Source: Methylotenera sp. (lineage in GTDB: Bacteria > Pseudomonadota > Gammaproteobacteria > Burkholderiales > Methylophilaceae). Taken from it: a stretch of DNA of 64,000 bases. A program made the position numbers and the translations under genes. The notes beneath the pieces were generated by a model that did not search any database, was not told the DNA's origin, and saw nothing but the letters and a program-made list of their open reading frames with translations. Positions 29,595 to 39,470 of the stretch are shown one piece after another. Each line of letters begins with the position of its first letter. The first letter of the stretch is position 1. Where the stretch lies: the NCBI GenBank assembly GCA_013141495.1, contig JABFQV010000006.1, positions 140,149 through 204,148 of the forward strand, written 5' to 3'.

Positions 29595-31632
29595 AAATAA
29601 TGAGTCTTTAGCGCTCATTAGCGTCGTTTTTATATGGCTGTGCACGCTAATCTACTTATTGAAGTCAGCGCTAAGCGCTACCGTAGGAGGCGACTTAATC
29701 ATCACGGTTTTATTGACGGCAGCCTCGTTTTTATCTGTAATTTGGTGGAGGCGTTCAACTGTTGCCGATACACGATTACTGAAAAACTTATTAAGTGCAA
29801 GTGAAGAGTGGGCGCAGGGATCTATTGGCGTGCGTATTACGCATATTGGTGGAAACGCACGACCAATGCAGCAACTCGCCTGGCACCTTAATAATTTGAT
29901 GGATCAGGTAGAAGCGACCCAGGTTGACATGTACTACTCAACGACCTGTGTAGCTTACGGCAATTTTTCTAGAAAAGGCTATCCACAAGGCTTGCATGGT
30001 GAATTTTCTGTAGCGTTGGAACAATTTAACGCTGTTGCCAAAACGCTTTCTACCACTACAACCGCAATTACTGACCTAATGAATGCCATTAACGATGGTG
30101 ACTTCAGTAAAACGGTTGGTGTTAATGTCTCAGGCACTTATAGGCTGACGATAGATAGCGCCATGGAAGCGATGGGCGCGATGCAGGCTATGTTGGGAGA
30201 CATAGGAAAAGTCATGGGCGGTGTTGCTCAGGGCAACGTAAATCAGCGTGTTCAAGCGGATGGTCGCGGTAGCCTCAATCAGTTAAAAAGCGATATAAAT
30301 CTTTCGCTCGATGCCCTTGATAGCCTGAATGACATCGCGCTTATTGCCAACGCATTATCTAAAGGTGATCTGACGCAAACGACGAGCAAAAATTATCCAG
30401 GTACTTTTGGTGCGGTCATTGCCGCGATGAATGGTACGGTGACTGCGCTCAATAGTATCGTCAATGAAATTCATACCATCGTTGAAGCTGCGGCTAATCA
30501 GGGCGACTTTAGTAAACGCATGGATCTAAACGGAAAGCAGGGTTTTGGTCGCGTTATTGGTGAATCACTTAATCAGCTGACGGATACGATAGAAACTGGC
30601 TTAAAAGACATTACGCGCGTTGCTACAGCTTTTGCTTTGGGTGATTTTAGCCAAAAAATTACTAGAGACTATCACGGCACAATGGGAGAGACCAAAGACG
30701 GTATCAACGCACTGTCGGAAACCACTTCTACCAGCCTGATAGACATTACACGCGTGGCTAATGCAATTGGTGATGGCGATTTAACGCAAAGCATTAGCGC
30801 CGATTACCCTGGCGCGTTTGGACAAACCAGTGATGGCGTTAACACTACAGTTGATACACTTAGAAAATTGGTCAATGACATTAAAGTAGCCACCGAATCC
30901 ATTAGCTCAGATGCCAGGCAAATTGCCGACGGTAATGCTGACCTGTCGCGACGCACTGAGGATCAATCTTCAAGTTTGGAGAAAACAGCAGCCAGCATGG
31001 AGGAGCTATCTGCTACCGTTAAACAAAATGCTGATAATGCCAAACAAGCCAACCAGCTTGCATCTGCCGCATCCAGCGTCGCAATAAAAGGTGGTGTGGT
31101 GGTATCAGAGGTTGTTGCCACTATGAGCGCTATTAACACCAGCGCTAAAAAGATTGAAGATATTATCTCCGTAATCAATGGCATTGCGTTTCAAACCAAT
31201 ATACTGGCACTTAATGCGGCTGTAGAAGCGGCGAGGGCAGGTGAGCAAGGCCGAGGTTTTGCTGTGGTTGCGGGTGAGGTGCGTAACTTAGCCCAACGAT
31301 CAGCCTCTGCAGCTAAAGAGATCAAACAACTCATTACTGACTCAGTGAGCAAAACGGCAGAAGGAACTAAGCAGGTTGAACATGCTGGCATGACCATGCA
31401 GGAAATCGTGTCATCCGTACAACAAGTGGCAGATATTATGGGCGAGATTACAGTTGCATCACAAGAGCAAAGCATTGGCATAGCGCAAGTCAATGATGCT
31501 ATCTCAAAAATGGATGATGTAACACAGCAAAATACAGCCTTGGTAGAACAAGCTGCGGCGGCGGCTGAATCTATGCTGCAGCAAACCGATGAGTTAAGTA
31601 ATGCCGTGAGTGTGTTTAAGTTAGAAGGATAA
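29575..31632 (+). CDS. Methyl-accepting chemotaxis protein with poly-HAMP array
   Basis: I choose the ATG at 29575, with GAGGAG seven bases upstream, giving 685 residues; an in-frame ATG at 29560 is less well placed. Two transmembrane helices (about 8-30 and 34-55) are joined by a very short loop, so there is no periplasmic ligand domain. About eight repeats of HAMP type follow between 70 and 430, recognisable by GDF/GDL/GN turns (for example [36 protein letters not shown]). The signalling domain spans about 440-680 with the tip [20 protein letters not shown]. There is no C-terminal pentapeptide for CheR docking. Overlap with the PAS gene suggests that PAS protein is its input. Confidence 0.95.
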   Translation: MSYSRFKNNESLALISVVFIWLCTLIYLLKSALSATVGGDLIITVLLTAASFLSVIWWRRSTVADTRLLKNLLSASEEWAQGSIGVRITHIGGNARPMQQLAWHLNNLMDQVEATQVDMYYSTTCVAYGNFSRKGYPQGLHGEFSVALEQFNAVAKTLSTTTTAITDLMNAINDGDFSKTVGVNVSGTYRLTIDSAMEAMGAMQAMLGDIGKVMGGVAQGNVNQRVQADGRGSLNQLKSDINLSLDALDSLNDIALIANALSKGDLTQTTSKNYPGTFGAVIAAMNGTVTALNSIVNEIHTIVEAAANQGDFSKRMDLNGKQGFGRVIGESLNQLTDTIETGLKDITRVATAFALGDFSQKITRDYHGTMGETKDGINALSETTSTSLIDITRVANAIGDGDLTQSISADYPGAFGQTSDGVNTTVDTLRKLVNDIKVATESISSDARQIADGNADLSRRTEDQSSSLEKTAASMEELSATVKQNADNAKQANQLASAASSVAIKGGVVVSEVVATMSAINTSAKKIEDIISVINGIAFQTNILALNAAVEAARAGEQGRGFAVVAGEVRNLAQRSASAAKEIKQLITDSVSKTAEGTKQVEHAGMTMQEIVSSVQQVADIMGEITVASQEQSIGIAQVNDAISKMDDVTQQNTALVEQAAAAAESMLQQTDELSNAVSVFKLEG

Positions 31633-31744
31633 AGCAATAAGCGTGATGGCAGTGGTTTTTTTAAAATTAACGAGGGTGAAAGAAATTTCACCTAAAATTA
31701 TTATTTTTAATGCGTTGCAAAAACCTAAGAAATAAAATTAACAA

Positions 31745-32323
31745 ATGGAATATCCTGATATTTTACACACTTTAACCAAGCCAGATGTTGAATCTATCCC
31801 TAGCGAAACGATCGTCTATAAGCTAGATGTGGATAACAATATTGTTGCGGTAAACCGATTGTGGCAATCTTTTGCTCTAGCAAACAATGCACCAGAGTTA
31901 GCTATCGACCAAGTAATCGGCAAGCCATTAATGCAGTACATTAGTGGCAATATTACCAAACATTTCTGGCAAACGCTCCTAGACAAAGCGCGTCTGGCAA
32001 ATACAGTATTGCATCTCGATTATCGTTGTGATTCTCCAGATTTACGGCGCTTTATGCGAATTAAAGTCTATCGTGGTGACGGTGAGAGCTTGCATTTTGA
32101 GAGCGCATTGCTGCGTACTGAATCTAGACCCGTAAGTATTCACTTTAAGCGTGCGCAGCAAAGAGGCGCTGATGCCAAAGTGCGTTGCAGTTTTTGCAAT
32201 GGCATTTTGCATAAAAGCCATTGGGTGGAAGCCGAAAGTTTAGTTACGGGTCAAAAATCAGTCACGTTAGATGTTATTTACGGTATTTGCCCGGTATGCC
32301 AATCTACACTGGATAGCTTATAG
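31745..32323 (+). CDS. PAS-like protein with C-terminal zinc ribbon
   Basis: A 192-residue protein of unknown function. Residues about 15-130 follow the PAS pattern (YKLDVDNNIVAVNRLWQSFA, then IGKPLMQYI). The C-terminal 50 residues carry two CxxC knuckles, CSFC and CPVC, about 40 residues apart, typical of a zinc ribbon or rubredoxin-like fold. There is no membrane segment. It lies 112 bases after the chemoreceptor on the same strand and before the CheB-CheR gene. That position and the PAS fold suggest a redox- or metal-responsive role in the same circuit; this is inference. Confidence 0.75.
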   Translation: MEYPDILHTLTKPDVESIPSETIVYKLDVDNNIVAVNRLWQSFALANNAPELAIDQVIGKPLMQYISGNITKHFWQTLLDKARLANTVLHLDYRCDSPDLRRFMRIKVYRGDGESLHFESALLRTESRPVSIHFKRAQQRGADAKVRCSFCNGILHKSHWVEAESLVTGQKSVTLDVIYGICPVCQSTLDSL

Positions 32324-32840
32324 AGCACCCTTAAAAAATTTAGGCTATCTGAATTGTCTGCGATTGATTTGACCCAAAATAACTGAATTACGAAGCTCCT
32401 GATTTGCAAACTTTGATCTTTGTGTGCCAGCTTTTCAGCAAGCTATTTTGCGTGGATTATTAAACCCAGATTTAGCATTAGCCAAACCTCTGTTCGCCCT
32501 GAGCCGCATTAGTGCAGAATATATCTGCAGAAGCAGATTATTCGAACGAGAAACGTAGCGAAGCATGATGTTAGGGGGTATTATTTATCAGCACCCTGCA
32601 TTTAGCTAAAAATCCAAGCTGTATTTCAGATTAAAATTGTGCAATTAAATGGCGCAGTTACCACGACAAAAAAGCTGTTTTAAAGCTATCGTAAATTATA
32701 CACTTACCCTAACGGGTGGGTCATCGATTGGGTAAACGTATGTTTTTGTAGTGGTTCTTCATCTGTGGCATAATGCCGCTACCTAGCTAAACTAAAACTA
32801 GTTAGGGTTAAATTATTTTATATAAAGGTTTCTTCGCATT
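32324..32840. other. 517-base intergenic region
   Basis: I find no gene with a plausible start and ribosome binding site. The sequence is AT-rich with many stops in all frames. A short stretch near 32490-32510 resembles a fragment of a dispersed palindrome (gttcgccctgagc) without its partner arm. The right end holds the promoter candidate at 32746-32774 for the CheB-CheR gene. Confidence 0.5.
32746..32774 (+). promoter_or_regulatory. Candidate sigma-70 promoter of the CheB-CheR gene
   Basis: TTGTAG (32746-32751) and CATAAT (32769-32774) are separated by 17 bases and lie 67 bases above the start codon. Each hexamer differs from consensus at one to three positions. Confidence 0.4.
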
Positions 32841-35828
32841 ATGGCGCGAAACAAAAGCATTAAAGCATCGGCTATGGTCGGTGAGCATGATATTTCTCTT
32901 ACAGCTTCAGCAATAACCACAGAAGCAAGCCTCAAGAAAAAATCCAAACCAAAATTAGCTTCAAATAGCTATGTTGTCGCCGTTGGTGCGTCGGCAGGCG
33001 GCTTGGAAGCATTAGAGCGATTTTTTGACGAATTGCCAGTAAACTCAGGTGCAATTTTTGTCGTGGTTCAGCACTTATCCCCAGATCATAAAAGCATGAT
33101 GGACAATCTGCTTGCGCGGCATACGGCCATGCCAGTGATTATGGCTGAGAACGGCATGGAGATGAAAGAAAACCATGTCTTTTTAATTCCGCCAGGCAAA
33201 AACATGACGGTTGCAGGTAATCAGTTACGGCTAATTCCTAAACCACCGCATGTGCTTAGCTTACCGATTGATTTATTTTTCAGCTCCATTTCTAAAGAGT
33301 TTGGCAATCGTGCGGTAGGCGTGATTCTTTCTGGCACTGGCTCAGATGGCACCCGTGGTGCAGTTGCCATTAATGATGCTGGTGGGTTTTTACTGGCGCA
33401 AGACCCAGAAACCGCTAAATTTGATGGCATGCCGCGCAGTGTCATTGCTACGGGTTTGGTCGATGAAATCATGCCACCAGAAATGCTGGCTTCGCGCATT
33501 GTCGGTCATGTTAAAAATACCGTAGAACATACAGCTAAAGTCAGCGAGCGGGAGATTCAAGACGAAAGCAATCCGCTTGAGGCTATTTTGCACCTGCTGT
33601 ATCAGGTGGGCGGTATTAATTTTAAAGAATATAAGCAGGCCACCGTGCTACGCCGTATTGAGCGGCGCATGCAAATTCGCCACGTTCGCGATCTCAGCAA
33701 TTATCTGCGCTTACTTGAAAGTGAGCGCAGTGAAATTATAGCGCTGAAGCGCGACTCTTTGATTCCAGTGACTAGTTTTTTCCGTGATTCTGAAACTTTT
33801 GAAACGCTCCATAAAACTGCGATTCAGACTATTTTAGAAGAGCATCATGAAGCGCAACCCATTCGGGTATGGGTGGCAGGTACGGCGACTGGAGAGGAAG
33901 CTTACACCATGGCTATTTTGTTTGCGGAGGCGTTTGACCGTATTAAACGCTGGCCGCAAATCAAGATTTTCGCAACCGATGTTGAGCAGCAGTATGTTGA
34001 TTTTGCCAGTGCTGGCGTGTATTCAGAAAGTATCGCCAATGAGATGTCGCCAGAACGTTTAGAGCGCTATTTCACAAAGCGCGGTAATCAATTTGTGGTT
34101 AAAAATGAAATCCGCCAAACCGTTATTTTTGCCCGGCATAATATTTTAGAAGACCCACCTTTTACGCGCATGAATATGGTGAGCTGCCGTAATGTGCTGA
34201 TCTATTTTGATACGCCTGCACAAGAAAAAGCTTTGTTACGCTTTCAGTATGCGCTCTCACATAGTGGATATCTATTGTTAGGCTCCAGTGAATCTCTCGG
34301 TGTTTTGCATAAAGATTTTACTGTCACGAATGCCAAGCATAAAATTTACCGAGTGTTACGACCAGTCAGCCTGCCTTTAGATTTTAAAAGTGGTGCCAGC
34401 AAGGCAGAAGGTCATGCGCGCGTTAGTCGCCTTGCGCGTCCACGTATCTTTAATTCTGAGAGCAGCATTATTGAATCTGGTCATGCGATGCTCATGAAGA
34501 GTTACACGCCGCCCGCATTGCTCATTAACGACGAGCGTGAGCTTGTTCATGTCTATGGCGACGCGCAGCGTTACATGCAAATTCCTGCCGGTAGTGCGAG
34601 TTTGGATGTTTCTAAATTGTTGGTCGGTAAGCTTGCGCCGGTTGGCGTAGCTTTGTTGCATAAAGTAGCTAAAGAGAAGATTGAACTGCGATCAGATATT
34701 CAGCTCATTGAGCCGAGCAAGGGCCTGAGCGAACATGTGCGGGTTGCAGTAAGGCCTGTTGTCTCAGAGTCTGAAAATGATCATTACTTTTTAATGACGT
34801 TTGAGTTGCAACAACCTTCTGCACAGCCCATTACGCATTCAAAAGAAATAGACTTGTCAGAAGTGACTGGCGAGCGCATTCAATCTTTGGAGCGCGACTT
34901 ATCCTCCACGCGCGATAGCTTACAGGCGACCATTGAAGAGCTGGAAACTTCTAACGAAGAGCTACAAGCGACCAATGAAGAGCTAATGGCTTCTAACGAA
35001 GAATTGCAGAGTACCAATGAAGAGTTGCAATCAGTGAATGAGGAGCTTTACACCGTCAATTCCGAGAATCAGGAAAAAATAGAGATATTAAATCGCCTTA
35101 ATACGGATCTGGACAACATGACGCGTGCGGCGTTGATTCCTACGGTCTTTATCGATGCGACTTTAAAGTTAACGCGGTTCACGCCTGAAGCCAGCACTAT
35201 TTTCCGCATTCGTGATAGCGATATTGGCAGAACAATTTCTGATTTTGCCCACGAAATGGAGTATCCGGAATTTATTTCAGACTTGAAGCGAGTGATACAA
35301 ACGGCTCAAGTCATGGAGCGGGAAGTTAAAACTTGGGATGACCGTTGGTTTGTGGTGCGCGCACTGCCTTATATTGATCATCCAATGAGTATCAATGGCG
35401 CGGTACTGACTTTCTTTGAAATCACGTTACTTAAAGATGCGCAGCGATTGCAGGCGATTCTCGACTCATTGCCTGAACACATTGCAGTGCTTGATACTAA
35501 AGGGATAATCTTGCTGGTGAATAGGGCGTGGCGAGATTTTTCAGAGCGCAATGGTGAGCGTGGTTTAGTACATACTGGTCCTGGTAATAATTATTTAAGC
35601 GTTTGTCAAATCGAAGACGGGCCGGATGCTGAGTATAGCAACAATGTTCAGCAAGGTATCTGCGATGTAATGGGCGGAAAAATTAAAGACTTCTCAATGA
35701 CCTATCCTTGCCATTCCCCCACTGAGAAACGCTGGTTTTTAATGCATGTCACGCCTGTTGAGTACTTAGGCGGTGGTGTGGTGGTGAGCCATGTAAATAT
35801 TACACCGTGGATGAAAAATCATGGATAG
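32841..35828 (+). CDS. CheB-CheR-PAS fusion: methylesterase/methyltransferase
   Basis: This 995-residue protein joins both adaptation enzymes of chemotaxis. CheB methylesterase spans about 44-225, with Ser in VGASAGG near 51, His in VVQHLSPDH and Asp in [10 protein letters not shown]. CheR follows at about 240-515, with [11 protein letters not shown] for S-adenosylmethionine, FATDVEQQ and [16 protein letters not shown]-like segment (about 545-665), a long coiled coil (about 676-758, repeating [10 protein letters not shown]) and two further PAS domains (about 770-990) complete it. CheB has no receiver domain, so control is not by CheA phosphotransfer to an attached receiver. The next gene starts eight bases before its stop. 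Confidence 0.95.
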   Translation: MARNKSIKASAMVGEHDISLTASAITTEASLKKKSKPKLASNSYVVAVGASAGGLEALERFFDELPVNSGAIFVVVQHLSPDHKSMMDNLLARHTAMPVIMAENGMEMKENHVFLIPPGKNMTVAGNQLRLIPKPPHVLSLPIDLFFSSISKEFGNRAVGVILSGTGSDGTRGAVAINDAGGFLLAQDPETAKFDGMPRSVIATGLVDEIMPPEMLASRIVGHVKNTVEHTAKVSEREIQDESNPLEAILHLLYQVGGINFKEYKQATVLRRIERRMQIRHVRDLSNYLRLLESERSEIIALKRDSLIPVTSFFRDSETFETLHKTAIQTILEEHHEAQPIRVWVAGTATGEEAYTMAILFAEAFDRIKRWPQIKIFATDVEQQYVDFASAGVYSESIANEMSPERLERYFTKRGNQFVVKNEIRQTVIFARHNILEDPPFTRMNMVSCRNVLIYFDTPAQEKALLRFQYALSHSGYLLLGSSESLGVLHKDFTVTNAKHKIYRVLRPVSLPLDFKSGASKAEGHARVSRLARPRIFNSESSIIESGHAMLMKSYTPPALLINDERELVHVYGDAQRYMQIPAGSASLDVSKLLVGKLAPVGVALLHKVAKEKIELRSDIQLIEPSKGLSEHVRVAVRPVVSESENDHYFLMTFELQQPSAQPITHSKEIDLSEVTGERIQSLERDLSSTRDSLQATIEELETSNEELQATNEELMASNEELQSTNEELQSVNEELYTVNSENQEKIEILNRLNTDLDNMTRAALIPTVFIDATLKLTRFTPEASTIFRIRDSDIGRTISDFAHEMEYPEFISDLKRVIQTAQVMEREVKTWDDRWFVVRALPYIDHPMSINGAVLTFFEITLLKDAQRLQAILDSLPEHIAVLDTKGIILLVNRAWRDFSERNGERGLVHTGPGNNYLSVCQIEDGPDAEYSNNVQQGICDVMGGKIKDFSMTYPCHSPTEKRWFLMHVTPVEYLGGGVVVSHVNITPWMKNHG

Positions 35829-38800
35829 GCAAAAAAAAATACAGACCCCTTCAACGCTAGATTCGCAGCTTGAAGCAGATATTCAACTTGATTTGCAGGA
35901 GCATGACGAAGCATTCATTAAGCAAGTTGCACTGCAAGCTCTTCGTCGCGGCGACTTTGATTTTGCACTTAAAGCCGTGCAGCGCGGTGAGGCCAGCATT
36001 CCTGAGATGGTCGAAGATCTGAAAATTTATCAAGCTGAACTCGAAGTGCAAAATGAAGAGTTGCGTCAAAGCCAGTTAATTACGGAAACTGCAGTCAGAC
36101 GGTTTAGTAATTTATTTGCATCACTGCCGATTCCTGCGCTCATGATTGATGAGCTGGGTGTTGTGTATGAGTGTAATGAAATGGCAAGCCAGCGCTTTAA
36201 GCTCGACCATAAGCAGCTTCGTTCTCAGTATTTTCCGCGCATGGTTAAAAAGCAAGATCACGGGCGTTTACGTAAACTGATTAATGCCGCCAAAGAACAA
36301 GGTCAAGCTACGATTAGTAGCGTTGCTTTAGAGCCGGCAGATAAATCTATTTTTATAGCCGATTTGCACATCGCATTATTGCCAGAGCAGGCTGAAACTG
36401 ATCCTAGGTTTGTGATTACTATCGTTGACCAAACAGAAGGCATTGCCCAGCGTAGCGCTTTAGAATCCAGCCGGCAGCATTTTATGGCTTATTTTGATGC
36501 GGCGCCTGTTGGTATGGCCGCTACCAGCGTTGACAAGGGTTGGATTGAAGTTAATCAAAAGCTGTGCGAGATGCTGGGGTATGCAGAAGGTGTGCTGCTT
36601 AGAAAAACCTGGTTAGAACTCACGCATCCTGATGACGTCAGCGCAGATGTTGATTGCTTTAATCAGCTTGTTAGCCGCGAAATAGATAGTTATAACATGG
36701 ACAAGCGCTTTATTCGTAAAGACGGTTCTATTTTAGAGGCACATATCGCTGTAAGTTGTTTAAGAAAGTTAAATGGTAGCATTGATTATTTTGTGGCGAT
36801 TGTAGAAGATGTCGCCGCCAGAAAGCAGGCGCAGCGCACCATAGAAGAGCGTGATGCTGATTTGAAAAGACAGGCTCTGCAATTGCGGGAGCGTGTGAAA
36901 GAATTACAGGCAATCTACGCAATTTCACGAGCGTCTCAGCACTCACCAGATTTGGAAACATTTGCCGCCGAGCTGATGCGTCTGATACCGACAGGCATGC
37001 TATACCTAGATGATGTTGTAGTGAGCTTGACTATGCAGGATAAAACGATTCAAAGTCCGGTTGAGCAAAAATATTTGTCAGCACTGCGAAGTGAAATTGT
37101 CGTTGAAGGTGCTGTATTTGGTGAGCTAGTTGTGGGTTATGCCAACGCGCATGATGCAATAGATATTGGACCATTTTATTCAGAAGAACAAGCATTTGTG
37201 AGTGGTGTAGCCGACCTGATAGGTCGCTTTTTTAGTCGCATCCGTAATGAAGCGGATCGAATGCTGACCATTAAAAGAAACTCAGCATTGCTTGCTCTGA
37301 CCACAGAAGCGCCTGCAATGGATGAAAAAGTGTTACTACAGCGCGCACTTGAGCAGGCAGAATCTTTAACCAATAGTCATATTGCCTATGTACATTTTGT
37401 GAATGAAGATCAGGAAACCATCTCGCTTGGTGTTTGGTCTGCAAATACACAGATTAGCTGTGTGGCAGCTCATGACAACCATTATCCTATTTCTAAAGCA
37501 GGTATTTGGGCGGACAGTTTTAGGCAAAGAAAGCCCGTAATTCATAATGATTATGACGCTCAGCCATATAAAAATGGATTGCCAGAAGGGCATACGCAAT
37601 TATTGCGGCACATGAGCGTGCCAGTGATTGAAGGCAATAAAGTGGTCATGATTGTGGGGGTCGGCAACAAAGCAGATGCTTACAATGAGGGTGATTTGAC
37701 CGTGCTGGAAATGTTCGCCAATAATACTTGGGCGCTGCTGGCCCGCAACCGGACTCAGAAGAAACTAATCTTGGATGCCGAAGTCTTTCGCTATAGCCGT
37801 GAGGCGGTGATGGTGACCGATGCAAACTTGAATATTATTTCTGTGAACCCCGCCTTTACATTGATCACTGGTTATAGCTCAGATGAAGCTGTTGGTCAGA
37901 CGCCAAGGTTGTTAAAGTCAGGCAAACATGAGGTTTCGTTTTATCAAAAAATGTGGGCAGATATTCTTAACGATGGTCACTGGCAAGGTGAAATATGGAA
38001 TCGTCGCAAGGATGGTGAAGTTTACCCGCAATGGCTAGGTATTAGTGCTGTAGGTTCAGTCAAAGATGAAGCTACAGAGTATATTGCAGTGTTTATGGAT
38101 ATTACTGAGCATAAGAAGACTGAGGCGCGTGTTGATTTCTTGGCGCACCATGACCCACTGACCGAATTGCCGAATCGTACGTTGTTACGTGACCGGTATG
38201 AGCAGTCTATTGCTTTTGCACAACGTGAAGATAGCATGGTGGCGGTGCTTTATTTAGACTTGGACCACTTTAAAAAAATTAACGATAGTCTGGGCCATCC
38301 TATGGGTGACAAGCTGTTGATTGAATCCGCAGTTAGAATTAGCAGTTGCGTGCGTGATACTGACACCGTGAGTCGCTTGGGTGGAGATGAATTTGTTGTT
38401 TTGCTCAATGACATTAAGGCGAGTGAAAGCGTGGCAGAAATTGCCAAGAAGATATTAGAGGCGATTGCAATGCCGTTTTTAATCGACAATAAAGTATTGA
38501 ATATCTCATGCAGCATTGGCGTGTGTATTTTTCCTAATGACGGTAAAGACTTTGATCAATTGCTCAAGCAGGCCGATATTTCGTTATATCAGGCGAAAAC
38601 TAATGGCAGAAACGTCTATCACTTTTTCACGGACGCAATGAACCGCACGGTAGCACGCCGTCTTAATCTGGAATCTGAGTTAAGAAAAGCGCTGAGCCGT
38701 AAGCAAATCTATTTGGAATATCAGCCGCAATTCGATCTTAAGACTGGACTTATCATTGGTGCGGAAGCATTGCTGCGTTGGCATCATCATGAGTTGGGTG

Positions 38801-39426
38801 TTATTCCACCTTCAGAATTCATAACAGTTGCGGAAGAAAACGGTTCGATTATTGAGTTGGGGCATTATGTGATGCTTCAGGCTTGCCACCAGGCAAAAAA
38901 ATGGGTTGATAGCGGGCATGACTTACGCATTGCCGTAAATGTGTCTTATGCGCAGTTTGTGCGTAATAATCTGTACCAATTGGTGTTAGATACCTTGCGT
39001 GATACTGCGCTGCCACCAGGCAATCTTGAGCTTGAATTAACAGAGTCTATTCTAGTGGCGGATTCAACCATGGTACTTACTGTGGTTCAGGCGTTAAAAG
39101 ATATAGGTGTGTTGTTTTCAATTGATGATTTTGGTACGGGCTATTCAAGTTTGAGTTACCTGAAACGCTTTGCAGTAGGCAAGCTAAAAATTGACCAATC
39201 TTTTGTGCGTGATGTGCCGGGTGACTCCGAGGATGAGGTGATTGTGTCAGCCATTATCAGTTTGGCGCACAGCCTACAACTTGAGTGTATTGCTGAGGGT
39301 GTAGAGACGATTGAGCAAGCGGAGTTTTTGCGGAAAATGGGCTGCGACCAGATTCAAGGTTATTTGCTAGGCAGACCAATGTCTCCAGAAAAACTGGATG
39401 AGTTATTGGATAAGCAGGCCTTATAG
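35821..39426 (+). CDS. PAS/GAF diguanylate cyclase-phosphodiesterase
   Basis: A 1201-residue protein that can make and break cyclic-di-GMP. The order is PAS (about 94-205), PAS (about 219-335), a GAF-like region (about 357-470), GAF (about 493-643), PAS (about 653-766), GGDEF (about 773-935) and EAL (about 956-1195). The active site GGDEF near 853 is intact, and RDTD five residues before it matches the product-inhibition site. The EAL part keeps AEALLRW, the Glu of LELTES, IDDFGTGYSS, KLKIDQ and AEGVET, so phosphodiesterase activity is also expected. There are no membrane segments. Its ATG overlaps the CheB-CheR stop by eight bases, implying coupled translation. Confidence 0.95.
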   Translation: MDRQKKIQTPSTLDSQLEADIQLDLQEHDEAFIKQVALQALRRGDFDFALKAVQRGEASIPEMVEDLKIYQAELEVQNEELRQSQLITETAVRRFSNLFASLPIPALMIDELGVVYECNEMASQRFKLDHKQLRSQYFPRMVKKQDHGRLRKLINAAKEQGQATISSVALEPADKSIFIADLHIALLPEQAETDPRFVITIVDQTEGIAQRSALESSRQHFMAYFDAAPVGMAATSVDKGWIEVNQKLCEMLGYAEGVLLRKTWLELTHPDDVSADVDCFNQLVSREIDSYNMDKRFIRKDGSILEAHIAVSCLRKLNGSIDYFVAIVEDVAARKQAQRTIEERDADLKRQALQLRERVKELQAIYAISRASQHSPDLETFAAELMRLIPTGMLYLDDVVVSLTMQDKTIQSPVEQKYLSALRSEIVVEGAVFGELVVGYANAHDAIDIGPFYSEEQAFVSGVADLIGRFFSRIRNEADRMLTIKRNSALLALTTEAPAMDEKVLLQRALEQAESLTNSHIAYVHFVNEDQETISLGVWSANTQISCVAAHDNHYPISKAGIWADSFRQRKPVIHNDYDAQPYKNGLPEGHTQLLRHMSVPVIEGNKVVMIVGVGNKADAYNEGDLTVLEMFANNTWALLARNRTQKKLILDAEVFRYSREAVMVTDANLNIISVNPAFTLITGYSSDEAVGQTPRLLKSGKHEVSFYQKMWADILNDGHWQGEIWNRRKDGEVYPQWLGISAVGSVKDEATEYIAVFMDITEHKKTEARVDFLAHHDPLTELPNRTLLRDRYEQSIAFAQREDSMVAVLYLDLDHFKKINDSLGHPMGDKLLIESAVRISSCVRDTDTVSRLGGDEFVVLLNDIKASESVAEIAKKILEAIAMPFLIDNKVLNISCSIGVCIFPNDGKDFDQLLKQADISLYQAKTNGRNVYHFFTDAMNRTVARRLNLESELRKALSRKQIYLEYQPQFDLKTGLIIGAEALLRWHHHELGVIPPSEFITVAEENGSIIELGHYVMLQACHQAKKWVDSGHDLRIAVNVSYAQFVRNNLYQLVLDTLRDTALPPGNLELELTESILVADSTMVLTVVQALKDIGVLFSIDDFGTGYSSLSYLKRFAVGKLKIDQSFVRDVPGDSEDEVIVSAIISLAHSLQLECIAEGVETIEQAEFLRKMGCDQIQGYLLGRPMSPEKLDELLDKQAL

Positions 39427-39470
39427 TGAATATGGTGCAATAATAGACCATTATCAGCTAGGTATTTATT

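Noticed and set aside
31191..31691. 166-codon open frame on the minus strand over the receptor signalling domain
   Set aside because: A shadow of the highly conserved receptor sequence; Ser/Ala/Cys-rich composition is typical of such antisense frames.
32324..32840. Possible gene remnant or small RNA in the 517-base gap
   Set aside because: No frame longer than a few dozen codons with a plausible start, no similarity I can recognise, and no clear promoter-terminator pair.
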